A stretch of DNA of 64,000 nt from Pseudonocardia asaccharolytica DSM 44247 = NBRC 16224 (GCF_000423625.1 NZ_AUII01000003.1:1-64000); one strand, 5' to 3'. Shown: positions 55,843 to 64,000, numbered from the stretch's first letter. The notes: generated from the letters alone by a model not told the origin. Numbers and translations are program-made.

Positions 55843-57389
55843 GGGTCTGTCCTTCGGTTGCGGGGTGTGCCTGCGGCAGCGCGCCAGAGGTGGGTGGCGG
55901 CGTAGGACCGCCAGGGGCGCCAGCGCTGCGCGTATCGAGTCAGCTCGTCCACATCGGACGGAATGCCGAGCGCGCGGGCGCCGCGGCGGATGGCGATATC
56001 GCTCGGGAGCAGTTCGTCGGGCATGCCGAGCAGGCGCATCGCGAGGTAGCCCGCGGTCCACGGCCCGATACCGGGCAGCGCGGTGAGGGCGGCGTGCAGT
56101 TCGTCGGGGTCGCGGGCGGCGTCGAGCACGAGGGTTCCGTCCGCGAGCGCGGTGGCCAGTCCGAGCACGGCGGCGGTCCGCCTCGCCGGCCCGGTGAGGA
56201 TCTCGGCGCCGTGTTCCGCGATCGCCTCGGCGGTGGGGAAGAGCAGGTCCAGCCCGTCCCCGGCGAGCCCCGACGGCAGGTGTTCGCCGAGCGCGGCGGC
56301 CAGCCGGGAGGAGGTGGTGCGGGCTGCCGCGACCGAGACCTGCTGGCCCAGCATCGCGCGCAGCGCCTGTTCGACGCCGTCCACGGTGCCCGGCAGCCGG
56401 ATCCCTGGGACCGCGCGCACCGCCTGCGCCAGCGCCGGATCGGCGGCGAGCACCTCGTCGACGGCGACGGGGTCGGAGTCGAGGTCGAACAGCCTGCGCA
56501 GCCGGGCCACAGCGGGACCGAGGTCGCGGGGGTCGGCCAGCCGCAATGCCGCAACGATGTGGGTACCGCGCGGAGCGTCGGCGGAGCGCGCATCGGTACC
56601 GCGCGGAGCGTCGGCGGAGCGCCCGTTCGTGCTGATCGGCGTCAGCGCGACCGTCGCCGGACCGTGCGGCAGCCGCAGGGTGCGCCGGTAGGTGCCGTCC
56701 TCGACCGACTCGACACGGTCGAGCGCTCTGGCCGCGAAGAAGTCGAGCAGTCCCGCGGCGTCGAAGGGCGTCCGGTAGGGCAGGCGCAGGATGATCGAGC
56801 CCGCAGCGGCCTGGGTCGCGTCGCGGCGCCGGCCGGCCTCCGCGCGCAGGGTCGTCGGCGCCACCCCGTAGACCTCGCGGACGGTGTCGTTGAACTGGCG
56901 CACGCTGGCGAAACCCGCCGCGAACGCGATGTCGGCCATCTGCAGCGCGGTGGTCTCGATGAGCAGCCGGGCGGTGTGCGCGCGATGCGCACGGGCCAGG
57001 GCGAGTGGACCGGCGCCCAGTTCCGCGGTGAGCACCCGGTTGAGGTGGCGTTCGGAGTAGCCGAGCCGGACGGCGAGGCCGCCGACGCCGTCCCGCTCGA
57101 CGACGCCGTCGGCGATCAGCCGCATGGCGCGCCCGGCGAGATCGGCGCGGCTGTTCCATTCCGGAGATCCGGGGACCGCGTCGGGCCGGCAGCGTCGGCA
57201 GGCCCGGTATCCGCGTAGCTGGGCCGCGCCCGTCGTCGGCAGGAACTCGACGTTGGCCCGCTTGGGGGTGGTCGCAGGGCAGGATGGCCGGCAGTAGATC
57301 CCGGTGGTGCGCACGGCCGTGATGAACAGCCCGTCGAAGCGCGCGTCGCGCGAGGCGACGGCGCGGTAGCAGCGTTCCTGGTCGAGCAC
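55839..57389 (-). CDS. Ada-type methyl-phosphotriester sensor fused to AlkA glycosylase
   Basis: 516 residues. The N-terminal zinc domain has its four cysteines in TTGIYCRPSCPATTPKRANV (33, 37) and YRACRRCRPD. An AraC helix-turn-helix follows, GVGGLAVRLGYSERHLNRVL and MADIAFAAGFASVRQFNDTV. The C-terminal half is AlkA (3-methyladenine glycosylase) with GIGPWTAGYLAMRLLG and the catalytic aspartate in LLPSDIAIRRG. It senses methyl phosphotriesters, activates transcription and excises alkylated bases. A 33-nt tandem duplication lies in the linker (56562-56622). It is the first gene of the operon with ogt. Confidence 0.92.
   Translation of the reverse strand: MLDQERCYRAVASRDARFDGLFITAVRTTGIYCRPSCPATTPKRANVEFLPTTGAAQLRGYRACRRCRPDAVPGSPEWNSRADLAGRAMRLIADGVVERDGVGGLAVRLGYSERHLNRVLTAELGAGPLALARAHRAHTARLLIETTALQMADIAFAAGFASVRQFNDTVREVYGVAPTTLRAEAGRRRDATQAAAGSIILRLPYRTPFDAAGLLDFFAARALDRVESVEDGTYRRTLRLPHGPATVALTPISTNGRSADAPRGTDARSADAPRGTHIVAALRLADPRDLGPAVARLRRLFDLDSDPVAVDEVLAADPALAQAVRAVPGIRLPGTVDGVEQALRAMLGQQVSVAAARTTSSRLAAALGEHLPSGLAGDGLDLLFPTAEAIAEHGAEILTGPARRTAAVLGLATALADGTLVLDAARDPDELHAALTALPGIGPWTAGYLAMRLLGMPDELLPSDIAIRRGARALGIPSDVDELTRYAQRWRPWRSYAATHLWRAAAGTPRNRRTDP
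56562..56622. repeat. In-frame tandem duplication inside the Ada-AlkA gene
   Basis: 28 identical bases beginning GGTACCGCGCGGAGCGTC occur at 56562-56589 and again at 56595-56622, a 33-nt period. The encoded peptide RSADAPRGT is therefore doubled, adding 11 residues and keeping the frame. Confidence 0.85.
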
Positions 57390-57457
57390 GAAGCCGATGC
57401 TGCCACCCCGTCGGACGCCGATCTAGCGGAAATCGGACGCGACCGCCAGCTCCGGGA

Positions 57458-57868
57458 TCAGTCCACCCAGCAGAGGGGGCCGTTCAGCCAGCCCCGGTCA
57501 CACGCGTCGCGCAGCCGCTCCCGCGCCTCACGCCGCCCGTTGGCGCGGTCGGCGTCGGCCCGTTGCTGGGCATCGTGCCGCTCGGCCGCGGCGCGCTGCT
57601 GTTCGAGTTTCGCGACGATGGCGCCGGCCCGGTCCTGCGCGGGCGCCACCGCGAGCACGGCGATCTGTGCTCCGGTGACCGGTGCGGTCGAGGCATCCGG
57701 TTCGGTCACCGCGACCGGGCCGGACGCGTCCGGGGTGAACGCGGGCAGCGCGACGTCGCGGTCCGGCGTGGCCCCGGTCAGGTTCACGGCCGTGGTGGTG
57801 GTCGTGGACACGGCGCCCAGAACCGCGCCGGCGAGCAGGAGCTGAGGGAACGAGGGCCGCACGAGCAT
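57458..57868 (-). CDS. Secreted or anchored hypothetical protein with a charged helix
   Basis: 136 residues from the ATG at 57868. An N-terminal signal-like segment (FPQLLLAGAVLGAVSTTTT) is followed by a Pro/Thr-rich part and a long charged helix, IVAKLEQQRAAAERHDAQQR then ADADRANGRREARERLRDAC, ending in CDRGWLNGPLCWVD with two cysteines. The family is not recognised. The ending pattern with paired Cys and Trp recurs in small actinobacterial secreted proteins. It is divergent from ychF. Confidence 0.6.
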   Translation of the reverse strand: MLVRPSFPQLLLAGAVLGAVSTTTTTAVNLTGATPDRDVALPAFTPDASGPVAVTEPDASTAPVTGAQIAVLAVAPAQDRAGAIVAKLEQQRAAAERHDAQQRADADRANGRREARERLRDACDRGWLNGPLCWVD

Positions 57869-58037
57869 TCCGCCATTCGTGGTCGAGCTGATCGATCTAG
57901 AGGTCCATCGAACCGTGGCGCCCTGCGTTAGTACGTCCGGCCATGGTCCACGCGAAGGAGTGATCGAATTCAGGCCGCGGCAAGCCTCGGCGCCCAGCCC
58001 GATCGCGGCCGGTCGCACGCGACTACCCTGGTACGGC

Positions 58038-59111
58038 GTGTCCCTCACCCTCGGCATCGTCGGTCTGCCCAACGTCGGCAAGTCGACCCTGTTCAACGCG
58101 CTGACCCGCAACGACGTGCTGGCCGCGAACTACCCGTTCGCGACGATCGAGCCGAACGTCGGCGTGGTGCCGCTGCCCGACCCGCGCCTCGACCGGCTCG
58201 CGGAGATCTTCGGCTCGGTGCGCACGATCCCGGCGACGGTCTCGTTCGTGGACATCGCCGGTATCGTCAAGGGCGCCTCCGAGGGCGCGGGGCTGGGCAA
58301 CAAGTTCCTCGCGAACATTCGCGAGTCCGACGCGATCTGCCAGGTCGTGCGAGTGTTCGATGACCCCGATGTGGTGCACGTCGAGGGCCGCGTCGACCCC
58401 GCCTCCGATATCGAGACGGTCGCGACCGAGTTGATCCTCGCCGACCTGCAGACGCTGGAGAAGGCGCTGCCCCGGCTGCAGAAGGAGGCGCGCACCCACA
58501 AGGACCGGCGCCCCGCGTTGGAGGCCGCGGAGACTGCCGCGGAGATCCTGAACTCGGGCACGGCCCTGTTCGCGGCCGGCGTCGACCGCGCCCCGCTGCG
58601 CGAGCTGTCGCTGCTCACCACCAAGCCGTTCCTCTATGTGTTCAACGCCGACGAGGGCGTGCTCGCCGACCAGGCCCGCCGCAAGGAGCTGGCCGAGCTG
58701 GTCGCACCGGCCGACGCGGTGTTCCTGGACGCCAAGGTGGAGGCGGAACTGCTGGAGCTCGACGAGGAGTCGGCGCGCGAACTGCTGGAGTCGATCGGCC
58801 AGGACGAGCCCGGCCTGCACGCGCTGGCCCGCGCCGGGTTCCACACCCTCGGCCTGCAGACCTACCTCACCGCGGGACCGAAGGAGGCCCGGGCCTGGAC
58901 GATCCCGCGCGGCGCCACGGCCCCGCAGGCCGCCGGGGTGATCCACTCCGACTTCGAACGCGGCTTCATCAAGGCCGAGGTCGTCTCGTTCGACGACCTG
59001 GTCGAGGCCGGGTCGATGGCGGCGGCCAAGTCGGCGGGCAAGGTGCGGATGGAGGGCAAGGACTACGTCATGGTCGACGGAGACGTGGTGGAGTTCCGCT
59101 TCAACGTGTGA
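58038..59111 (+). CDS. ychF: Redox-regulated ATPase YchF (Obg family)
   Basis: 357 residues. G1 is GIVGLPNVGKSTLFNALTR (residues 6-24), with YPFATIEPNVGVVPLPDPRL and VDIAGIVKGASEGAGLGNKF (G3). The G4 position reads FNADE, the N-x-x-E that makes YchF prefer ATP over GTP. The C-terminal TGS-like domain contains TIPRGATAPQAAGVIHSDFE and ends GDVVEFRFNV. It binds ribosomes and translation factors. TACCCT at 58024-58029, 8 nt before the GTG, suggests a leaderless start. It overlaps the next gene by 4 nt. Confidence 0.94.
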   Translation: MSLTLGIVGLPNVGKSTLFNALTRNDVLAANYPFATIEPNVGVVPLPDPRLDRLAEIFGSVRTIPATVSFVDIAGIVKGASEGAGLGNKFLANIRESDAICQVVRVFDDPDVVHVEGRVDPASDIETVATELILADLQTLEKALPRLQKEARTHKDRRPALEAAETAAEILNSGTALFAAGVDRAPLRELSLLTTKPFLYVFNADEGVLADQARRKELAELVAPADAVFLDAKVEAELLELDEESARELLESIGQDEPGLHALARAGFHTLGLQTYLTAGPKEARAWTIPRGATAPQAAGVIHSDFERGFIKAEVVSFDDLVEAGSMAAAKSAGKVRMEGKDYVMVDGDVVEFRFNV

Positions 59112-59995
59112 TGGGGCTGGACCCGGTTCCTGCGTATCCCGAGAGCCCGGATCGCGGGCTCGAGGCGTTGCTGGGTTGTCTGTGTTGCCCGGGCTGCGCG
59201 GCACCGCTGCGCCATGAACGCACCCGCCTCGCCTGCGCGGCGGGCCACAGCTTCGACATCGCCCGCCAGGGCTATGTCAATCTCGTCGCCGGACAGACCC
59301 GGCACCGGGGCGACACCGCCGGCATGGTCGCGGCCCGCGACCGGTTTCTCTCGCGTCACCACTACCGGCCGCTGATCGACACCGTGACGGTCCTCGCCGC
59401 CCACCACGACCCCGACGTGCCCGGGACCGTGGTCGACCTGGCCGGCGGCACCGGCCGCTACCTGGCCGCGGTACTCGATCGGCTCCCGCACCGCCACGGC
59501 GTCTGCCTCGAGGCCTCCACCGCAGCGCTACGGCGCGCAGCCCGCGCGCACCCGCGTGCGGGCGCGATCGGCGCCGACGTGTGGCGCCGCTGGCCCCTGG
59601 TCGCGGAGTCGGCGAGCATCGTGCTCAACGTGTTCGCCCCCCGCAACCGCAGCGAGATCCGCCGTGTCCTCGCCCCCGGCGGGATCCTCATCACCGCGAC
59701 GCCCACCGCCGATCACCTGCGCGAGCTCATCGACCCGCTGGGCATGACCACCGTCGACCCCAACAAGTCGGAGCGGCTGGCCGCCGATCTTCGCGGGTTC
59801 GCCCCTCTCGACGCGCAACTGGTCACCTACCGCATGGGTCTCGACCACGAGGACGCCCGAACGCTGGCGGGTATGGGTCCGACCGCGCATCACGTGAGCG
59901 AGGACGAACTCGACCGGCGCGTCGCGGGTCTTCCGGAACTGACCGGCGTCACCTTCGCGGTCGAGGTCGCGGTTTACCGCGCATCGAGCGGATAA
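59108..59995 (+). CDS. RlmA-type 23S rRNA guanine-N1 methyltransferase
   Basis: 295 residues. The N-terminal zinc ribbon has CLCCPGC (24-30) and LACAAGHSFDIARQGYVNLV, diagnostic of RlmA proteins. The SAM-binding fold follows: TVVDLAGGTGRYLAAVLDRL, SASIVLNVFAPRNRSEIRRV, LAPGGILITATPTADHLREL. Family members methylate N1 of G745 or G748 in 23S rRNA; the latter (RlmA-II) confers tylosin-type resistance. The subtype cannot be decided here. GTG start overlaps the ychF stop (GTGA). Confidence 0.85.
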   Translation: MMGLDPVPAYPESPDRGLEALLGCLCCPGCAAPLRHERTRLACAAGHSFDIARQGYVNLVAGQTRHRGDTAGMVAARDRFLSRHHYRPLIDTVTVLAAHHDPDVPGTVVDLAGGTGRYLAAVLDRLPHRHGVCLEASTAALRRAARAHPRAGAIGADVWRRWPLVAESASIVLNVFAPRNRSEIRRVLAPGGILITATPTADHLRELIDPLGMTTVDPNKSERLAADLRGFAPLDAQLVTYRMGLDHEDARTLAGMGPTAHHVSEDELDRRVAGLPELTGVTFAVEVAVYRASSG

Positions 59996-60154
59996 CACTG
60001 CCGGCCCGAGGCGCAACACCTCCAGGCCGCCGCACTTGTCGACCGGTCGTGTGGCAGGCATCAGGTCGTGCCGACCAGGTCCGCATAGGCCACGATGTTG
60101 TCCCGATAGCTGTGATCATCTCCCGATCAGCGGAAAGATGAGGAAAATTTCACG

Positions 60155-60514
60155 GTGAATACGGAGACGATCGGGGCGAGCGGAGCGGGCCCGGCCCGAG
60201 GCCGGAGACTGGTGTTCTTCGCCGCGGTGCTGGTCAGCCTCTTCGTGCTGTTCCTGCCTGCCTCGGGGGTGCCGTCGGGTTTTCCCGGCTCGGACAAGCT
60301 GGTGCACGTCGCAGTCTTCGGCGCCCTCGCGTTCACGGGCCGGCTCGCCGTCGTTCCGCTGCCCGGACTGGTCGCCGGGCTCGCAGGATACGCGATCGCG
60401 TCCGAGGTGCTGCAGGGGACGCTGCTGATCGGGCGCAGCGCCGAGGTGCTCGACGTGCTCGCCGACGGGATCGGCATCGCGGTCGGGTTGCTCCTGGCCC
60501 GGCGGTGGAGCTGA
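60155..60514 (+). CDS. VanZ-like membrane protein
   Basis: 119 residues with four hydrophobic segments. The pattern GSDKLVHVAVFGALAFTGRL then YAIASEVLQGTLLIGRSAEV, with DKxxH and E-x-x-Q motifs, is typical of VanZ-like proteins. VanZ lowers teicoplanin sensitivity by an unknown route; most chromosomal members have no assigned role. The start is a GTG with AGGAAAA upstream. Confidence 0.8.
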   Translation: MNTETIGASGAGPARGRRLVFFAAVLVSLFVLFLPASGVPSGFPGSDKLVHVAVFGALAFTGRLAVVPLPGLVAGLAGYAIASEVLQGTLLIGRSAEVLDVLADGIGIAVGLLLARRWS

Positions 60515-60550
60515 CCGGCCGGATTGCCGAGCCCGTCGGCCCCGAGTCGG

Positions 60551-61612
60551 TCAGTGGCGCCGGGCGCGGACGGCGGCGGCGAGCTCGTCGAGCAGGCCGG
60601 CGGTGGTGGCCCAGTCCAGGCAGGCGTCGGTGACGCTCTGTCCCCGGGTCATGGCCCGGCCGAGGTCCTGGCGGCCCGCGACGAGGAAACTTTCCATCAT
60701 GACCCCGACGATCCCGTGCTCGCCTGTCGCGATGCGGGCAGCGAGATCGCGCACCACACCGGGCTGACGGGCGTGGTCCTTGCCGCTGTTGCCGTGGCTG
60801 GCGTCGACGATGACCCGTTCCGGCAGCCGTACGGCGCGCAACCGCTCCATCGTGTCCGCGACGGTGGCCGCGTCGTAGTTCGGGCCGCTCGCGCCGCCGC
60901 GCAGGATGACGTGGCAGTCCGGGTTGCCGGTGGTGCTCACCAGCGCGGCCAGCCCATCGGCGTTGATCCCCATGAAGACGTGGGCCGCAGCCGCGGCTCG
61001 AGCCCCGTCGACCGCGACCTGGACATCGCCCTCGGTCGAGTTCTTGATCCCGACCGGCATGGACAGCGCGCTGCACAACTGCCGGTGGACCTGGCTGGCG
61101 GCGGTGCGAGCGCCGATGGACCCCCAGCTCACGACGTCGGCGATGAACTGCGGGGTGATCGGGTCGAGAAACTCGCAGCCGACGGGCAGGCCCAGCGTGC
61201 AGATGTCGAGCAACAGCCGACGGGCCAGGCGCAGGCCCTTGTTGACCTGGTAGGTGCCGTCCAGATCGGGATCGTTGATCAGGCCCTTCCACCCGACGGT
61301 CGAGCGCGGCTTCTCGAAGTAGGTGCGCATCACGATGCGCAGCTGTCCGGACGTCCGCTCGGCGTGCTCCGCGAGCCGGCGCGCGTAGTCGAGCGCGGCG
61401 TCGGGATCGTGGATCGAGCAGGGCCCGACGACGACGAGCAACCGATCGTCGCGCCCGTCGAGGACATCGACGACCTCGGCGCGGGCGCGGGTGACGGTCT
61501 CGGCGACGGCGTCGTCGACGGGCAGCTCGTGGCGCAGCAGCGCGGGAGACAGCAGCGGACTGACCCGTGTGGTGCGATGCTCGTCGAGGGCGGGGATGGC
61601 GGTGAGGGCCAT
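60551..61612 (-). CDS. aroG: 3-deoxy-7-phosphoheptulonate synthase, class I
   Basis: 353 residues. Class I AroFGH features are VVVGPCSIHDPDAALDYARR, MRTYFEKPRSTVGWKGLIND, SWGSIGARTAASQVHRQLCS, MPVGIKNSTEGDVQVAVDGA, HVILRGGASGPNYDA, VIVDASHGNSGKDH and GVMMESFLVAGRQDL. It joins phosphoenolpyruvate and erythrose 4-phosphate at the entry to aromatic biosynthesis. Actinobacteria usually rely on the plant-like class II enzyme, so this may be a second isozyme. Confidence 0.93.
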   Translation of the reverse strand: MALTAIPALDEHRTTRVSPLLSPALLRHELPVDDAVAETVTRARAEVVDVLDGRDDRLLVVVGPCSIHDPDAALDYARRLAEHAERTSGQLRIVMRTYFEKPRSTVGWKGLINDPDLDGTYQVNKGLRLARRLLLDICTLGLPVGCEFLDPITPQFIADVVSWGSIGARTAASQVHRQLCSALSMPVGIKNSTEGDVQVAVDGARAAAAAHVFMGINADGLAALVSTTGNPDCHVILRGGASGPNYDAATVADTMERLRAVRLPERVIVDASHGNSGKDHARQPGVVRDLAARIATGEHGIVGVMMESFLVAGRQDLGRAMTRGQSVTDACLDWATTAGLLDELAAAVRARRH

Positions 61613-61795
61613 GTTCGGAGAGTCCTCTCAGGACCTGGCCGCCCCGCCGTCGTCACGCCGAGCCGGCTCTTCGTCCGGCTCGGGGTGGATGGTCAGCGCA
61701 GCGGATCGCCCGCCGACCCGTCCCGGGCCGGGCGTCCAAACCAGTACAGGCGCTGCACGTGGCTCACCATAGCGGACGACACCTACGGTGGGCTC

Positions 61796-62584
61796 GTGCG
61801 GATCGCTCTTGCCCAGATTTCCTCGTCGGCCGACCCGAAGGCCAACCTCGACCTCGTCGCCGACTCCGTCCGATCGGCCGCCGCGGCCGGCGCCCGCCTG
61901 GTGGTGTTCCCGGAGGCCACGATGTGCCGGTTCGGGGTCCCGCTCGGCCCGATCGCCGAACCGCTCGACGGGCCGTGGGCCACCGCCGTGCGCGGCGAGG
62001 CGGGTTCGGCCGGGATCACCGTCGTGGCCGGCATGTTCACCCCGGCGAGTGACGGGCGGGTGTACAACACGCTGCTGGTCACCGGCCGGGGCGTCGAGAC
62101 GTCCTACGACAAGATCCACCTCTACGACGCCTTCGGGTTCGTCGAGTCCGACACCGTCGCGCCAGGTGCCGAACCGGTCGTCATCGACGTCGACGGGCGC
62201 ATGATCGGCCTCACCACCTGCTACGACGTGCGTTTCCCCGCGCTGTTCCAGGAACTGGCCGTGCGTGGGGCGGAGCTGGCGGTGCTGCCGGCGGCGTGGG
62301 GCGACGGGCCAGGAAAGCGCGCGCAGTGGGACGTGCTGGTGCGGGCCAGGGCGCTGGACGGCGGGATGTTCGTGGCCGCCTGCGATCAGGCCGACCCGAC
62401 AACCGTCGGCCGCGATCCGGGGAAGACGCCCTCCGGGATCGGCGCGAGCATGGTCGCCGATCCGTACGGTGCGGTCGTCGACCAGCTCGGCGCGGCCCCC
62501 GCGCTGCTGGTCGCGGATCTCGACCTCGACCGTGCAACGACGGCCCGGGAACGAACCGGGGTGCTCGCCAACCGCAGGCTGTAG
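61796..62584 (+). CDS. Nitrilase superfamily carbon-nitrogen hydrolase
   Basis: 262 residues. The catalytic triad is Glu40 (VVFPEATMCRFG), Lys106 (SYDKIHLYDAFGF) and Cys142 (GLTTCYDVRFPALF). The DAFGFVES and CYDVRFP blocks place it in the Nit1/NitFhit-like branch, whose members hydrolyse deaminated glutathione or related amides. In a mycothiol organism the true substrate may be different. It starts with GTG and is followed by a palindrome array before the convergent pterin dehydratase. Confidence 0.88.
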   Translation: MRIALAQISSSADPKANLDLVADSVRSAAAAGARLVVFPEATMCRFGVPLGPIAEPLDGPWATAVRGEAGSAGITVVAGMFTPASDGRVYNTLLVTGRGVETSYDKIHLYDAFGFVESDTVAPGAEPVVIDVDGRMIGLTTCYDVRFPALFQELAVRGAELAVLPAAWGDGPGKRAQWDVLVRARALDGGMFVAACDQADPTTVGRDPGKTPSGIGASMVADPYGAVVDQLGAAPALLVADLDLDRATTARERTGVLANRRL

Positions 62585-62617
62585 TGCGCCCCTTGCGGCG
62601 GGTGCGCCCCTTGCGCG

Positions 62618-62718
62618 CATTATGGCTCCATAACGCGCTGCGGGCCAGGCCGTCACAACGTTACGGCTCCATAATGTCGACGGCTGTGGGCGCTCGGACG
62701 CGTTATGGCTCCATAATG
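62618..62718. repeat. Three 18-nt palindromes at 41-42 nt pitch
   Basis: CATTATGGCTCCATAACG (62618-62635), CGTTACGGCTCCATAATG (62659-62676) and CGTTATGGCTCCATAATG (62701-62718) share the dyad TTAYGG-CT-CCATAA. Their starts are 41 and 42 nt apart, close to four DNA turns. They occupy the gap between two convergent genes. Immediately before them GTGCGCCCCTTGCG is repeated at 62584-62597 and 62602-62615. Confidence 0.85.
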
Positions 62719-62742
62719 CGGCCTGCGACGGGGGGCTGCGGT

Positions 62743-63039
62743 CTACCCGCCCGCCTCGGCGAGCTGCTCGGAGATGCGCGCGGCGAGCGCGAGGTCCTTC
62801 TCGGTGAGCCCACCCGCCGAATGCGTGGACAGCCGGAAGGTCAGCGTGCGCCAGCGGATATCGATGTCCGGATGGTGGTCGGCCTGCTCCGCGATCTCGG
62901 CAACCCGGTCCACCACGGTGATCGCCGTAGGGAAGCTGGGCAGCTTCGCGGTGCGGACCAGGGTGTTGCCGTCGCGCTCCCAGCCCGGCAGCCCATCGAG
63001 CGCGGCGGCGACGGTGGCGTCGTCGAGAAGCTCTGCCAT
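62743..63039 (-). CDS. Pterin-4a-carbinolamine dehydratase
   Basis: 98 residues, standard length. The active-site motif is EQADHHPDIDIRWRTLTFRL, STHSAGGLTEKDL, with the His pair and the downstream His and Asp. It dehydrates 4a-hydroxytetrahydropterin, recycling cofactor for aromatic hydroxylases; in bacteria lacking those, it may serve molybdopterin or folate metabolism. The start ATG at 63039 begins MAELLDDATV. It is downstream of an ABC exporter operon on the same strand. Confidence 0.9.
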   Translation of the reverse strand: MAELLDDATVAAALDGLPGWERDGNTLVRTAKLPSFPTAITVVDRVAEIAEQADHHPDIDIRWRTLTFRLSTHSAGGLTEKDLALAARISEQLAEAGG

Positions 63040-63077
63040 GCGGACATCCTGTCGGTTCCCGGCGCGGGACGCAGCCC

Positions 63078-63926
63078 TCAGGCGTCGCGGCGCAGCATCA
63101 GCGCCACGGTCAGCCCGCCGCCGACGACGGCGTAACCCAACGCCCGCAGCGTGCTTTCCCCCATCCCGCCGAGCGGCAGCGGATCGCGCAACGCGTCGGC
63201 GCCCGCGGTCCAACCCGAGGTGAGCAGGTAGGGCTGCAGGAAATCCAGTGCCGGGATCGCGCCCAGCACCCCGAAGACGATCAGCCCACCCAGCACCGAG
63301 GCCAGCACGATGAGCGGATGCTCGGTGAGCGCCGAGATCGCCAGCGCGACCGCGCCGACCGCGGCGAGCTGCCCGACCGTCCACGCGGCGACCAGCGCCA
63401 CCCGGCCCAGCGCGTCACCGAGCCCGATCGTCGTCCCGGACAGCGTGACCAGCTGACCGTCCGCGCCGCCGACCACCACGAGCCCGGCGAGCACCCCGAC
63501 CACGGCGATCAACCCCGTGGCCAGCACCGCCACGACGAACACCCCGGACGCCTTCATCCCGACCAGCCGCAGTCGTCCCACCGGAGCCAGCAGTAGCCCG
63601 CGCAGCGTGCCGTGCGCGGTCTCGCCCGCGATCGCGTCGGCCGCGGCCATGGCCACCGCCAGGGGTAACAGCAGGGTCAGGGCCAGCGTCATCGCGGCGA
63701 CCGGCAGCACCAGGCCGTTGCCGGCCGTCGCGCCGATCAGCCCCCTGCCACCGGAACCGTCGGCCACCACGACCCCGATCGCGATGACCACCGGGATCAG
63801 CGCGAACAGGCCGAGCATCACCAGCGTGCGCGGTCGCAGCAGCACCCAGCGCACCTCGGCCGCCAGCAGCCGCCCCAGGGGGGCCGTCGAGGCGGTCCGC
63901 GGGGGCGGTTGGGGGGCGGGTGTCAT
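63078..63926 (-). CDS. ABC transporter permease (ABC-2 type)
   Basis: 282 residues with six hydrophobic segments. The N-terminus RLLAAEVRWVLLRPRTLVML precedes the first segment. DAIAGETAHGTLRGLLLAPV is the conserved cytosolic loop of ABC-2 exporter permeases. It forms the membrane part of an efflux system with the ATPase encoded just upstream, whose stop overlaps this ATG by 4 nt. The substrate is unknown. Confidence 0.85.
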   Translation of the reverse strand: MTPAPQPPPRTASTAPLGRLLAAEVRWVLLRPRTLVMLGLFALIPVVIAIGVVVADGSGGRGLIGATAGNGLVLPVAAMTLALTLLLPLAVAMAAADAIAGETAHGTLRGLLLAPVGRLRLVGMKASGVFVVAVLATGLIAVVGVLAGLVVVGGADGQLVTLSGTTIGLGDALGRVALVAAWTVGQLAAVGAVALAISALTEHPLIVLASVLGGLIVFGVLGAIPALDFLQPYLLTSGWTAGADALRDPLPLGGMGESTLRALGYAVVGGGLTVALMLRRDA

Positions 63927-64000
63927 GGGGTGTCCTCGGTCAGGCGGGCGAACAATTCCTCCAGGCGAGGACGGCGCCGGCGGGCCTCGTACATCGCCAC
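63923..64000 (-). CDS. ABC transporter ATPase, C-terminal end (continues beyond window)
   Basis: Only the last 25 codons are in the window, ending RPRLEELFARLTEDTP. The R-P-x-L-E-x-L-F-x-x-L-T ending is typical of ATPases of ABC-2 drug or antibiotic exporters. The TGA overlaps the permease ATG (ATGA). Confidence 0.7.
   Translation of the reverse strand: MAMYEARRRRPRLEELFARLTEDTP

Noticed and set aside
62618-62718. CRISPR array
   Set aside because: There are only three repeats of 18 nt with 23-24 nt spacers, each repeat is a full palindrome, and no cas gene is near.

Overview
The window is high-GC DNA from an actinomycete, most likely a Pseudonocardia-like member of the Pseudonocardiales. 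That placement is an inference. It rests on the base composition, a mycothiol conjugate amidase (Mca), a class II GlpX fructose bisphosphatase, a GuaB1-type IMPDH-related enzyme, a short-chain Z-prenyl synthase, a lipid-droplet-associated protein and many leaderless promoters with a TANNNT box 6-8 nt before the start codon. From memory, the order fadA3-cbs-metB-greA-mca-DUF255 protein-hemolysin III-uppS-phoH2-fumC-glpX-DUF4245-xseB-xseA-lipid droplet protein-ispH-DUF6542-ychF matches the Rv1074c-Rv1112 stretch of Mycobacterium tuberculosis, so about two thirds of the window is conserved actinobacterial core.

Layout. 1-6.0 kb: the end of a STAS protein, an AidB-type acyl-CoA dehydrogenase, a Ppx/GppA phosphatase, a family 5 uracil-DNA glycosylase and a type II NADH dehydrogenase-like flavoprotein. 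6.0-11.7 kb: a tRNA with a TAA anticodon followed by a decayed integration hotspot. It holds two integrase remnants, two partial copies of the tRNA 3' end (att scars), a TetR/hydrolase pair, a DUF433/DUF5615 toxin-antitoxin pair with a frameshifted toxin, and a broken LuxR-type ATPase regulator. 11.7-17.5 kb: a tungstate uptake locus (regulator plus tupABC) followed by a KtrB/KtrA potassium system. 17.5-20.1 kb: a degraded stretch with an orphan formylglycine-generating-enzyme-like protein, an SMR pump and remnants of a monooxygenase, an MFS transporter and a frameshifted OsmC. 20.1-46.5 kb: mostly core genes, including transsulfuration (Cbs, MetB), threonine dehydratase, GreA, Mca, prenyl synthase, PhoH2, GuaB1, an ATP-dependent DNA ligase, a DinB/WYL pair, a degenerate EAL protein and fumarase. 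46.5-64 kb: a TnpB remnant, L,D-transpeptidase, GlpX, exonuclease VII, IspH, RmuC, an Ogt/Ada-AlkA alkylation-repair operon, YchF, an rRNA methyltransferase, DAHP synthase, a nitrilase-family amidase, a pterin dehydratase and the start of an ABC exporter.

The most unusual signals are non-coding. Four 40-nt perfect or near-perfect palindromes beginning GTGAG and ending CTCAC sit at gene 3' ends and supply stop codons for several flanking genes. Three copies of an 18-nt palindrome lie at a regular 41-42 nt pitch between two convergent genes. A 10-bp inverted repeat precedes a small gene with a ribbon-helix-helix-like C-terminus. The TAA tRNA has a short class I variable loop and serves as a repeated integration target. 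I see no CRISPR array, rRNA, large biosynthetic cluster or intact prophage.
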